Shown here: piece after piece, positions 45,580 through 55,679 of the stretch
Position numbering within the stretch: the stretch's first letter is position 1
Layout: the number at the start of each line of letters is the position of its first letter
NCBI GenBank assembly: GCA_963693315.1
Contig: OY856188.1
Coordinates: 221,048,263-221,112,262, forward strand
Direction: 5' to 3'
Length of the DNA stretch: 64,000 nucleotides
Origin: Diogma glabrata
Lineage: Eukaryota; Arthropoda; Insecta; Diptera; Cylindrotomidae
Translations under genes and position numbers: made by a program
Notes under the pieces: model-generated
Databases searched by the model: none
The model's input: the letters and a program-made list of their open reading frames with translations, nothing else
What the model was told of the DNA's origin: nothing

Positions 45580-47385
45580 AAAATGTTAATACTTAATATA
45601 GTCAGCCAAGATCCAAACATTGTTGCTTCTAATTTTTCAAAAATATTACTAATAGATATGCGTAGGTTTGTTCCAAATAGTTTGATTGTTCCGAAGGTTG
45701 ATCGTTTGTTTTCAAGTAAATGCAAAAAAGCAATAAAAATAAAAAAAAGGGTTTTCAAAAGTTTATTCAAAACAAATCTGATGAAAACCTTAGATTATAC
45801 CGAATAGAAAGAAAATTATATAGAATATTAATAGATGCAGAGAAACATTTATTTATTAGGAAAAAAGCTATTAAATTTGCTGAGCACCCTACTGGTTCAC
45901 GAAATCTTTATAAAGCCGCCAAGGTTGTTCAAGGAAATTTTTGTAAATCTTCTATGCCTCCTCTTATTGATAGAGATATACCTGTTATTGACCCCAAAGA
46001 ACAGGCTAATTTATTGGGTAACTGTTTCTCGTTAAATTCTACATTAGTAGAATCCAATTTCCTACCTATATCAATTCCTAGAGTTTCTCACAAAATGGGG
46101 CGGATTGTTTTTCGTAAAAATGTCATTCGAAAAATGCTCTTAAAAATCAATACTAATAAGGCATCTGGACCTGATAGTATTTTTTCAATTATCCTTAAAA
46201 CTTTTGCTAACCAGTTAACACCAATCCTAACTAAAATTTTTTATTTGTCATATAAGAAAGGGATTTTTCCTGATACATATATGGAAAATGGCTAGTGTAC
46301 AGCCAGTTCCAAAGAAAGGTGCTAAAACGGATCCAAGAAACTACAGACCTATATCAATTTTGTCGGTTGTTTCTAAAGTATTTGAGAAATATGTTAATTT
46401 TAATATTATGAGCTTCTTAGAGTCTTCAAAATTACTTAAAGAAAGACAATACGGATTCCGTAAAGGAAGAGCGACGGGAGATTTACCATGGTGAGACTTT
46501 TGGCGTTGCGCTTGATATTGTCAAAGCGTTTGACAAAGTATGGTACAACAATCTTATTTGCAAATTGAGATGTTACGACTTAGATGAGCAACTTATTTCT
46601 TGGTTACAAAGCTTTATTTCCGAGCGCAAATTTCGGGTCAATGTTGATGGTATTTCATCGGATATCTTTAAAACTAACACTGGTGTTCCTCAAGGTTCCG
46701 CTTTATCACCTACTCTTTTTCTTCTCTGTATTAATGACGTGCTAGATTCAACAGTTAATCCCATCCATAGTTTTGCTGATGATAGCACACTTCATGCGTC
46801 ACATGAAATGCCAAATTTGTATTTACCATCAAATCTTAATGTCGCTAGATCAAACTTGATAGAGTCATTAAATATTGATTTAAAAACCACCTTAGATTGG
46901 GGAGTTGCTAACAGTGTTGAATTCAGCACAAATGAAACTCAAGTTTGGCATTTTTCTAGGTTATCAACACCTAATCCATTTTCATTAAAGTTTGATTCAA
47001 AAAACCTTGAAGAAAAAAAATCTGTTAGACTTCTAGGAGTTGAGATTGAAAATAGTATGAAATGGAATTCTCATATTTTTAGCCTAGAAAAGAACGCTGT
47101 TCAAAAATTAAGATTTTTGGGACGTTGTCGTAAGGTTTTTAATAGCGAGGAGCTTCTTTAAATATATAAATCATTTATTCGTCCCTGCATGGAGTATTGT
47201 TCTCACATATGGGGAAGAGCCTACATAAGTAGTTTGAAATGTCTTGATTCTATACAGCGGAGAGCTGTTAAATTGATCTGCAACTCGACTCTTACTAACG
47301 AGCTTGATTCCTTGCAACATTTTCTCCGCCTGGAGGGACAGCTTTTATTGTTTTGGAATTTTTTTTTTATTTTTGATCTACGGGT
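45580..47385 (+). pseudogene. LINE reverse transcriptase segment, decayed
   Basis: The 5' part of the segment is the region between endonuclease and RT. RT motifs follow: NKASGPDSI near 46155, PKKGAKTDPRNYRPISILS near 46308, VALDIVKAFDKVW near 46505, GVPQGSALSPTLFLLCINDV near 46683, and the catalytic SFADDSTLH near 46772. Three frames are needed, so there are at least two frameshifts, and stops occur near 46494 and 47159. It ends abruptly after LRLEGQLLLF near 47350 without the C-terminus, which lies on the opposite strand at 43935-45575. Jockey/CR1-like; a different family from copies A and B. Confidence 0.88.
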
Positions 47386-47890
47386 GTGACAACCCCGCGT
47401 ACTCCAGTTTTTTTTTTAATATTGTGTGAAATCAAAAAGGCAGTTTGCAAGTAAAATACACGTTATTATATTGTTACGTTTTTCCAAACTTCCTTCGAAT
47501 TGACCTAACTCACAACTCGATAAACGCAATTCCCAATCTCTTTCTGAGTTCGATCACTGATTAGTAAGCACAAACACCAGGTTTTATTAAGTATCCAACA
47601 ATTTAATTGTTCCACAACAATAGGAAAACAATACAGCAAACAATATTCCTAACTAGAATATTCTTTTAACAGCTTCAGAAACTCCAACGGTTTATTGTAT
47701 AAATTTCCAGTAATACAACGTTTAAAATAATACACAAATTATTTCTACTTAACACTTTAAACTTTATTTACAAAAACTAATTTAAATATCACTTTTATAA
47801 TTTTAACTCCCGCATGGAGGGATCAGTTTTTATTGTTTTGAAAATTTTTTTTATTTTTGATCTACGGGTGTGACAACCCCGCGTACTCCT
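47326..47890. repeat. Direct repeats of about 78 bp around a 0.4-kb insert
   Basis: GGAGGGA(T)CAG-TTTTATTGTTTTG ... GATCTACGGGTGTGACAACC CCGCGTACTCC occurs at 47330-47404 and 47816-47888. The left copy begins inside the LINE reading frame. The 0.4 kb between them begins with a T-run, contains TGTTACGTTTTTCC near 47471 and has no open frame. It could be a solo LTR or the result of a duplication; the two copies differ at several bases. Confidence 0.6.
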
Positions 47891-48537
47891 GTCCCTGCTA
47901 TTGACATACGAGTTAACGTGAGATATCACATACTACTGGCAATAGCAGTGAGATATCACTAGCCAAGGTGACATCTTAGGGGTGGTGGCGGATGAACTGT
48001 ATTCAGTCAACGGTAGCACCCTCAATCTTAGCTGTGATATAATCCTTGATGATGAGACGCTATTGCTTCCTTGAGGAAACGAGCCTTCATATAACTATGT
48101 GTGGACTTTAATCTTCAAGAAAGACAGTGCGTCACAGGATCAAGGAATATGCAACCGGCTGGATTATTGGCAACTACATTTTTGTTTTGTTTCAGCAAAT
48201 TTTTGTAAAAATTTGCTATTTACCTTTTAATTTACTTTTATTTTCTCTATTCTATCATAAAATATTGGCCTATGTCATATTTTGTCAGTGATAGGATTTT
48301 TTGTTTAGTTATCCAATCTTTAACAAACAATTTAAAAAAAACAAAAAGAAAGATTTACGTCCATCAACACCTCTGAACGTATGTTGTTGTGGGACCTTGG
48401 TCTCAAAAGGTTTTTATGTGTAATTGTGACACATATTGTTATTCCTACTACACAACACATTTTATTAAAAAAAAAAAAAACTTTACTATCGCAGGTTTAA
48501 AATAAAACTAATTAAAAACTACAAGAGGTAATTTCCT
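47891..48537. other. Unassigned non-coding stretch
   Basis: The first 280 bases are less AT-rich than the surroundings, with repeated GAGATATCAC, and the rest is AT-rich. No protein or terminal repeat is recognised. Confidence 0.4.
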
Positions 48538-48679
48538 TATATGAGCAATTTCACGCAAGTTCAGCAAATTTTTGGGAAATTTTGACTTGACCCCTTTTAA
48601 TTTTGATTATTTTTTGTTTATGGATAGTCTTTCATAAATAAAAAATACGAGTTCTCTTAGAATTTTTTTTTTCGACCAG

Positions 48680-48786
48680 TACCCTATTTCACCAAACTTA
48701 CAAATTTGTAACTTCATACAAATTTTAACAAAATTTGTGAAAATTTGCATGAAATTACAAATTTGTAAGTTTGGTGAAATAGGGTA
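48680..48786. mobile_element. 107-bp palindromic MITE with CAG TSD
   Basis: TACCCTATTTCACCAAAC at the left and GTTTGGTGAAATAGGGTA at the right, with a nearly self-complementary interior. It is flanked by CAG at 48677-48679 and 48787-48789. The matching position in the other arm of the host transposon has a single CAG and no insert, which proves the insertion and its 3-bp duplication. Confidence 0.93.
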
Positions 48787-49418
48787 CAGGGGTCTTCACA
48801 GGCTGCCCCTCAATTTTTTGTTATTTTGTGATGTGAGTGCATTTTGACGAGCGATTGTAGAAAAACTACTGAATCGATTTTCATAAATGATATGTCGTTG
48901 AATAGGTATTAGAACAAAGTTTTTAAAAATGTACACTGTTAATTTTTTGAAATAATTTTTAACGGTGTAACATAAGAAAAAAACGGTTTTTTTTTTTTTA
49001 CTAAATTGAAGCTTATTTTATATCTAACCACTTGTGAAAGTTTGGGACTTGCGTTATTTTTTGTTTTAAAGATAAAATTCGTTGTGCATATGACTGTCGG
49101 GAATCAGTTTTTTTTGTTCTGAAGGAAAATTATGAAAATGGCGATTTTTAGATTCAGATTTTTTTTTATGTTAAATATCAAATATTTTATTATTAAATGA
49201 ACTTTTTAAAAAGCAATTTCAGTCAAGTTCAGCAAAATTTTGCGACATTTTGACTCGACCCTTTTTAATTTGGTTTATTTTTAGTTTATAGATAGCCTTT
49301 GATAAATGAAAAATACGACTTCAAGTAGAATTTTTTTTAAATATAATAATATAAATTATTATATTTTTAAATATAATAATATAATTATAATAACAGTATA
49401 ATTATAATAACAAACAAC

Positions 49419-50663
49419 AGTAATGCTACGCGTCATTTGGTTGAAAAAAGTAAAACTCTACATAAAAATAATTTTCAGCATTCATCTGCGACGGATAAAA
49501 GAGGTGTATCCACAACAGATATAAAAGTTGTGGAGCAGTTCTATAAAAGTGATGAAATCAGTAGATTATTGCCAGGCAAACGAGATGCAATATCTTTTAA
49601 AAAAGGAGATGACCGCATAAAAACACAAAAGCGCTTATTGCTATGTACATTAAATGAAGCTTATGTGGAGTTTAAAAATAAGTTTCCTGATGTGAAAATA
49701 GGATTTACTAAATTCACGTCCCTTCGACCACAAGAATGTATAAAATTATCCCAAGGAGTTCATAATGTGTGCGTGTGTACCATACATCAAAATACAAAAC
49801 TAATGATTCAACACTCTAAGATGTCTTGGATTACTGATGCTGCTTTCCAGAATTATAAAACATAAATTGACTTTGTTTCATGTGGTGAATTAACAGAAGA
49901 TTGTCATACTTTGAAGTGCAATGAATGTTCAAAAAAACTTCAACAACTGGAAGAGAAATTACTAAATGATTTTGACGTTAAAGGAATCCTTCAAGTCAAA
50001 TATCAACAACGGAATACCACTGATCGACGCAATTTGGATAATTTAATAGAAACTGTAGAAGAATTTATGAAAAAATTTATTTACCGTTTACAAATTTTGA
50101 TACCACACAACTTTATAGCAAAACAGCAATCTACATTCATTGAGGAAAAAAAAATTAGAAGCAGGAAGTGCTTCGTTCAAGGGGATTTTTCTGAAAACTA
50201 CGGCTTCATAATTCAGGATGCGGTTCAAGGCTATTATTATAATAATTCACAAGATTCATCCATTTGTCATTTATTTTAAAAGTGCCGCAAGTGAATATAT
50301 ACAGCACCGAAGTTTTATACTCATTTCGGATATAAACGATCACAACAGTACTACAGTCCATCTTTTCATTACAAAACTTATTGAGTTCATCAAAACGCGT
50401 ATAAATTCTAATATTACGAAAATAATTTATAACACTGACCGTGCACCTTCTCAATACAAAAATAAACATAACCTAATTAGCTTATGCCACCACAAAAAAG
50501 ACTTTAAGGTTGATGCAGAATGGTATTTTCATGCTACCAGCCATAGAAAGGACCTTGTGATGGAATTGGTGGTACACTGAAGCGTGCTGCACACCGTTAT
50601 AGTATAGGGAGCAAAGATATTATTGATACATCAAAAAAACTTTTCGAATGGGCTTTAAAATAG
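49419..50663 (+). pseudogene. Transposase-like gene of unassigned superfamily, decayed
   Basis: Open from about 49419 (no clear start codon) to a stop at 49863, it continues in the same frame to about 50240 after that single stop. It then shifts frame to 50578 and again for the end at 50663. Blocks in order are FYKSDEISRLLPGKRDAISF; KTQKRLLLCTLNEAYVEFKN; VCVCTIHQNTKLM; a Cys pair CNECSKK; VQGDFSENYGFIIQDAVQGY; IYNTDRAPSQYKNKHNLISL; WYFHATSHRK; and in the last frame CDGIGGT. The Asp residues in GDFSENYG, YNTDRAPSQYKN and CDGIGG are plausible DDE-type catalytic positions. From memory, similar uncharacterised proteins are widespread in invertebrates. I cannot name the superfamily. The N-terminus appears to be cut by AT-rich repeats at 49345-49415. 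Confidence 0.7.
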
Positions 50664-51659
50664 GAATCTACCATGAATTTTGGATACGCCGATAAAAATG
50701 AATATCAATTAACAAAAAAAAAATACAAAATCGTTTTGTAATTTAATGTTAAAATACAATCTTTTACTTTCTGACCATAATAACATAATACGAACATAAT
50801 ACTTCTCCAGTCAAAAGTTCCTAAATAGATTTTGTTATTTATACGGTTTTTTTGTTTGCAGTCGAGACTGTCTAATTATTTTTTGTAAGAGTGACAAGTG
50901 ATTACTAAAAGTGACAAATAAACATTTCATTTTTTTATGCCATCTAATACAAAGAAAATAATTGCAGAACTGTTTTCCAATTCAAAAGAAACTTCTGTTT
51001 GTAAAATAAGTAAATCATTTTTAACAATTGTATTTATTTTATTTATCGTACTACATATATAATTTTTATAATGTTTTAAAAAGTTAATTTAATATTAAAA
51101 TATTTGATATTTAACATAAAAAAAAATCTCTTAGTTTATAACGCCATTTGTATAATTTTCCTTCAGAACAAAAAAAACTGATTCCCGACAGTCATATGCA
51201 CAACGAAATTTATCTTTAAAACAAAAAATAACGCGTCCCAAACTTTCACAAGTGGTTAGATATAAAATAAGCTTCAATTTGATTTAAAAAAAAAAAAAAA
51301 AAAAGGTTATGCCATCTTTTTTTCAATTACACCGTTTTTTTCTTATGTTACACCGTTAAAAACTATTTCAAAAAATTAACAGTGTACATTTTTAAAAATT
51401 TTGTTCTAATATCTATTCAACGACATATCATTTATGAAAATCGATTCAGTAGTTTTTCTACAATTGCTCGCAAAATGCACTCACATCACAAAATAACAAA
51501 AAATTGAGGGGCACCCTGTGAAGACCCCTGGTCGAAAAAAAAAATTCTAAGAGAACTTGGATTTTTTATTTATCAAAGACTATCTATAAACAAAAAATAA
51601 TCAAAATTAAAAGGGGTCAAGTCAAAACGATATTGAATCTTCGTGAAATTGCTCATATA

Positions 51660-51996
51660 CATTCTGCCTAATCTCTAGAAATTTCGCGGTCACTTTTTAG
51701 AAACCTTGAGAAAATATTAGAATAATCGATTATTTACGTTACGTTGATTTGATTCATAAAATCATTTGTTTTGTGTAGACCTTAATTCTAAGAACATGTA
51801 CAACAACAACAACACTATTCATTTCATATTCACTTTCTGTTGTGTTTTGTTGATTTTATTTTCTTGGAAGTGACCGTAATCGTCTAGATTTTTCTGTACT
51901 CGTAACAATATTATACGATTTCACCGCACTCCGAACCAAAATACAATTTTGAGATTCTTAATAGATAATTTGAAAATAATTTTAATAAAATCAAAA
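51660..51996. other. Spacer between two large inverted-repeat elements
   Basis: AT-rich, with a small run of CAACAACAACA near 51800. No gene is seen. Confidence 0.4.
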
Positions 51997-52419
51997 CAAT
52001 TATTTCGGTCTGAAAGACCTAAGTATTACATTCATGTGCTCAAAGTGGAATTCTTACCCCCACTTTTTTTGACATTTCTCGACGTTTTAGGACCTCCTGA
52101 TTCTAAAAAAGCAAAAAAAAAATGTATGTCTGTCTGCCGGCCGTCCGCCGTCATTACCTACGCTGCAGGGAAAACCGCTGGAGGGATTTCAAAATTTTTT
52201 TTTCTAAAAATAGGTATACTCAAGGGACAGGTCCGAAAGGACGCTGTGTTCGATAACTGTACCGGAAGTGTGTCAAAAAAATCATTATATGTGTCAAAAA
52301 TAGCAAATTTTCATATTTTTGGCTTAAAAAACGTTCATTTTAAGTGATTACAGTACATTTTAAGTGAATCTTGATGGTAGGGATTGATATGTGAGACCAA
52401 AAACTAGATTATTGCATTA

Positions 52420-52910
52420 TAAGTTTGTCAAAAAAATGTTGTCAAGTGTGTCAAAAGAAAGATTTTTATTTATTTTTTACCTAATTTTTTTGGAAAAAAA
52501 GTAAAATTAATTGTTTGTTTGAAATGAGATTTTATTATTATTATTGAGAATTATTGCATTATAAGTTTGTCAACAAAATGTTGTCAAGTGTGTCAAAAGA
52601 AAGATTTTTATTTATTTTTTTACCTAATTTTTTGAAAAAAAAAAAAATTAATTGTTTGTTTGAAATTAGATTTTATTAATATTATTGAGAATTATGGCAT
52701 TATAAGTTTGTCAAAAAAATGTTGTCAAGTGTGTCAAAAGAGAGATTTTTTTTATTTTACCCAATTTTTTGGAAAAAATAAAATTGTTTGTTTGAAATGA
52801 AATTTTATTATTATTATTGAGAATTATGGCATTATAAGTTTGTCAAAAATATGTTGTCAAGTGTGTCAAAAAATCATTTCATTTATTTTTTAGCCAATTT
52901 TTTGGAACAA
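52420..52910. repeat. Tandem array, about 130-bp unit, left arm
   Basis: Four copies marked by ATTATAAGTTTGTCAA, GTTGTCAAGTGTGTCAAAA, a long T-rich stretch and TTGTTTGAAATGA (near 52418, 52557, 52696, 52831). The mirror array on the other strand is at about 54630-55045. Confidence 0.8.
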
Positions 52911-53398
52911 AAATGTAGCTGTTTTTATGACGTAAATGTAATTGAAAATGAAATTGAACATGGAAATTTTTGAATTTGTTATAGTTTTTGAAATATTTTT
53001 TTTTGATTTCGTAAGAATTTTTGGAATATTTTTAGAATTTTGAAAAATTTTTAATTTTTGATTTTATTATAATTTTGAAAAAAGTTTTAATTTTTGATTT
53101 TGTAATAATTTTTGCAATATTTTTAGAATTTTGGAAAAGTTTGAATTTTTAAGAATTTTTGGAATATTATCGGAATTTAGAAAAAGTTTAAATATTTGAT
53201 TTCATTCTAGTTTTTGGAATATTTTTGGAATTCAAAATACTTGTACTTTAACAAAGAGTTATGTTTGATATACATCGCTGCCCAAAACTAAAAACCATGT
53301 CCTCGTGAAAGTTTTTTGTCGAAAACTATATCAAAATCCTTTACCCAGACCGAAGTCTTGATATCTCAGAGCTGTGAGATTTCAGCCCCTCCATATTT

Positions 53399-53530
53399 TG
53401 ACCAATTGGAATCATACCAATTGAATAGTGATAATTTCATAGGTTAGAAAACAATACAATAATACATACTATTATTATGGAAAAAACATACAAATAAAGC
53501 TGATACTAATAAATGAAAGAGAATAATAGT
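53399..53530. repeat. Direct repeat, second copy at 55497-55675
   Basis: GACCAATTGGAATCATACCA, then AATTGAATA-TGATAATTT, ACAATACAATAATACATACT and AACATACAAATAAAGCTGAT occur in the same order at both places. The second copy has an extra stretch near 55545-55580. One copy follows the left arm of the inverted repeat and the other follows its right arm. Confidence 0.8.
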
Positions 53531-53544
53531 AGTTTAATCAATGA

Positions 53545-53890
53545 GTGAATAATGAAGTAGTTTATTTTCAAGCAAAAGTTTAAAATTTGAGCGAGGCACG
53601 AGCGAGAATTTTAATTTGCAAGAGAATAAAATTTATTATTCACGAATCGATTACAATACTTTATTCTCTGACAAAGTATTGTGTATTATAAAAAATAAAA
53701 ATATTTTCTAAAATTAAAACAATAAATCTTTATTGTTTTAATTGATAAATCAAATTTCTTAATAAAAAAACACTGATGATGAAAAACGCCCTTCTCATAC
53801 AATCAACCAAGTTCAACTAAACGAAATAAGAGAATTTAAATGAAAATTTGATTTTTGAACAAAACTAATCAAAGCAATTGTGATTATAGT
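53545..53890. repeat. Dispersed repeat, second copy at 31870
   Basis: Same ordered landmarks as 31870-32180 (CAAGCAAAAGTTTAAAATTTG, GAGCGAGGC, CATACAATCAACCAAG). It lies in the spacer of the large inverted repeat. Confidence 0.75.
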
Positions 53891-55679
53891 TTGAAAAATA
53901 TGGAGGGGCTGAAATCTCACAGCTCTGAGATATCAAGACTTCGGTCTGGGTTAAGGATTTTGATATAGTTAACGGCAAAAAACGTTTATGAGGATATGGT
54001 TTTTAGTTTTGGGCAGCGATGTATATCAAACATAATTCTTTGTTAAAGTACAAGTATTTTTTATCTCTGTTTAAAAATTTATTACAAAACTAACACCAAA
54101 TATCAATACGTTGCCGGAAAATTATAATCAAAATTCCAAAAATATTGTTAAATTAAATAAAATCAAACTTTTTCAAAATTCCAAAAATATTCCAAAAATT
54201 AGAATAAAATCAAATATTTAAACTTTTTCTAAATTCCAATAATATTTCAAAAATTCTTAAAAATTCAAACTTTTTCCAAAATTCTAAAAATATTGCAAAA
54301 ATTATTACAAAATCAAAAATTGAAAATTTTTTCAAAATTCCAAAAATTATTATAAAATCAAAAATTAAAAATTTTTCAAAATTCTAAAAATATTCCAAAA
54401 ATTCTTACAAAATCAAAAATTAAAATTTTTTCCGAAATTCTAAAAATATTGCAAAAATTATTACAAAATCAAATATACAAACTTTTTCAAAATTCCAAAA
54501 ATATTTCAAAAACTATAACAAATTCAAAAATTTCCATGTCCAATTTCCTTTTTAATTACATTTACGTCATAAAAACAGCTACATTTTTTTTCCAAAAAAT
54601 TGGCTAAAAAATAAATGAAATCATTTTTTGACAAACTTGTAATGCCATAATTCTCAATAATAATATTAAAATATCATGTCATACAAACTATTAATTTTTT
54701 TTTTTCTAAAAAAATTGGGTAAAAAATAAATAAAAACCTTTCTTTTGACACACTTGACAACATTTTTTGACAAACTTATAATGTCATAATTCTTAATAAT
54801 AATAATAAAATTTCATTTTAAACAAACAATTTTATTTTTTTCCAAAAATTTGGGTAAAAAAATAAATAAAAATCTTTTGACACACTTGACAACATTTTTT
54901 TGACAAACTTATAATGCCATGATTCTCAATGATAATAATAAAACCGAAGTAATTTCATTTCAAACCAACAATTTTATTTTTTTCCAAAAAATTGGGTAAA
55001 AAAATAAATAAATATCTTTCTTTTGACAAACTTATAATGCAATAATCTAGTTTTTGATCTCACATACCAGTCCCGACCATCAAGATTTCTCCAAATTTAA
55101 TGTTCCTACTCGTAATCACTTAAAATGAACGTTTTTTAAGCCAAAAATACGAAAATTTGCTATTTTTGACACACATAATGATTTTTTTGACATACTTCCG
55201 GTACAGTTATCGAACACAGCGTCCTTTCGGACCTGTCCCTTGTGAATACCTATTTTAAAAAAAAAAACTTTTAAAATCCCTCCAGCCGTTTTCCCTGCAG
55301 CGTAGGTAATGACGGACGATCGGCCGGCCGGACGGCCGGCAGACAGACATACATTTTTTTTTGCTTTTTTAGAATCAGCAGGTCCTAAAACGTCGAGAAA
55401 TGCTAAAAAAAGTGGGGGTAAGAATTTCACTTTTGGCTCATTAATGTAATACTTAGGTGTTTCAGACCGAAGTAATTTTAATGAAATCAAAACAATTTGA
55501 CCAATTGGAATCATACCAATTGAATAATGATAATTTTTTATAGGAAAATTTTCATTAGACAATAGGTTAAGTTCATTAGGCTATAGGTTAGAAAACAATA
55601 CAATAATACATACTATTATTATCGAAAAAACATACAAATAAAGCTGATATAATTAAATGGAAGAGAATAAACATATTTT

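Larger units (their letters stand above)
48542..51655. mobile_element. DNA transposon with 0.55-0.65 kb inverted repeats
   Basis: The left end TGAGCAATTTCACG and the right end CGTGAAATTGCTCA are inverted. Arms match imperfectly over about 48542-49196 and 51085-51655. Landmarks in both arms are TGACTTGACCCCTTTTAATT, CGACCAG, GTCTTCACAGG, GATGTGAGTGCATTTTG, ATCGATTT and ACTGTCGGGAATCAG. The 4-bp flank TATA is present at both ends (48538-48541 and 51656-51659). A second copy of the terminal 130 bases lies at the inner end of the left arm (49213-49345). The core carries a decayed transposase-like gene. Superfamily not assigned. Confidence 0.82.
51997..55478. repeat. Large inverted repeat with tandem subunits in both arms
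   Basis: Left arm about 51997-53397 and right arm about 53896-55478 are imperfect reverse complements. Examples are TTTCGGTCTGAAAGACC against the strand near 55462, GCTGCAGGGAAAACCGCTGG against 55283-55303, and TCTCAGAGCTGTGAGATTTC against 53918-53937. Each arm has four or so copies of a unit of about 130 bases containing ATTATAAGTTTGTCAAAAA and GTTGTCAAGTGTGTCAAAA. Further in are shorter units built on AATTTTTGGAATATTTT. The outer 0.4 kb of each arm is GC-richer, with a GCCGGCCG-rich patch. The spacer (53398-53895) contains another repeat. Foldback-type architecture again; no transposase gene and no target duplication were found. Confidence 0.78.
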
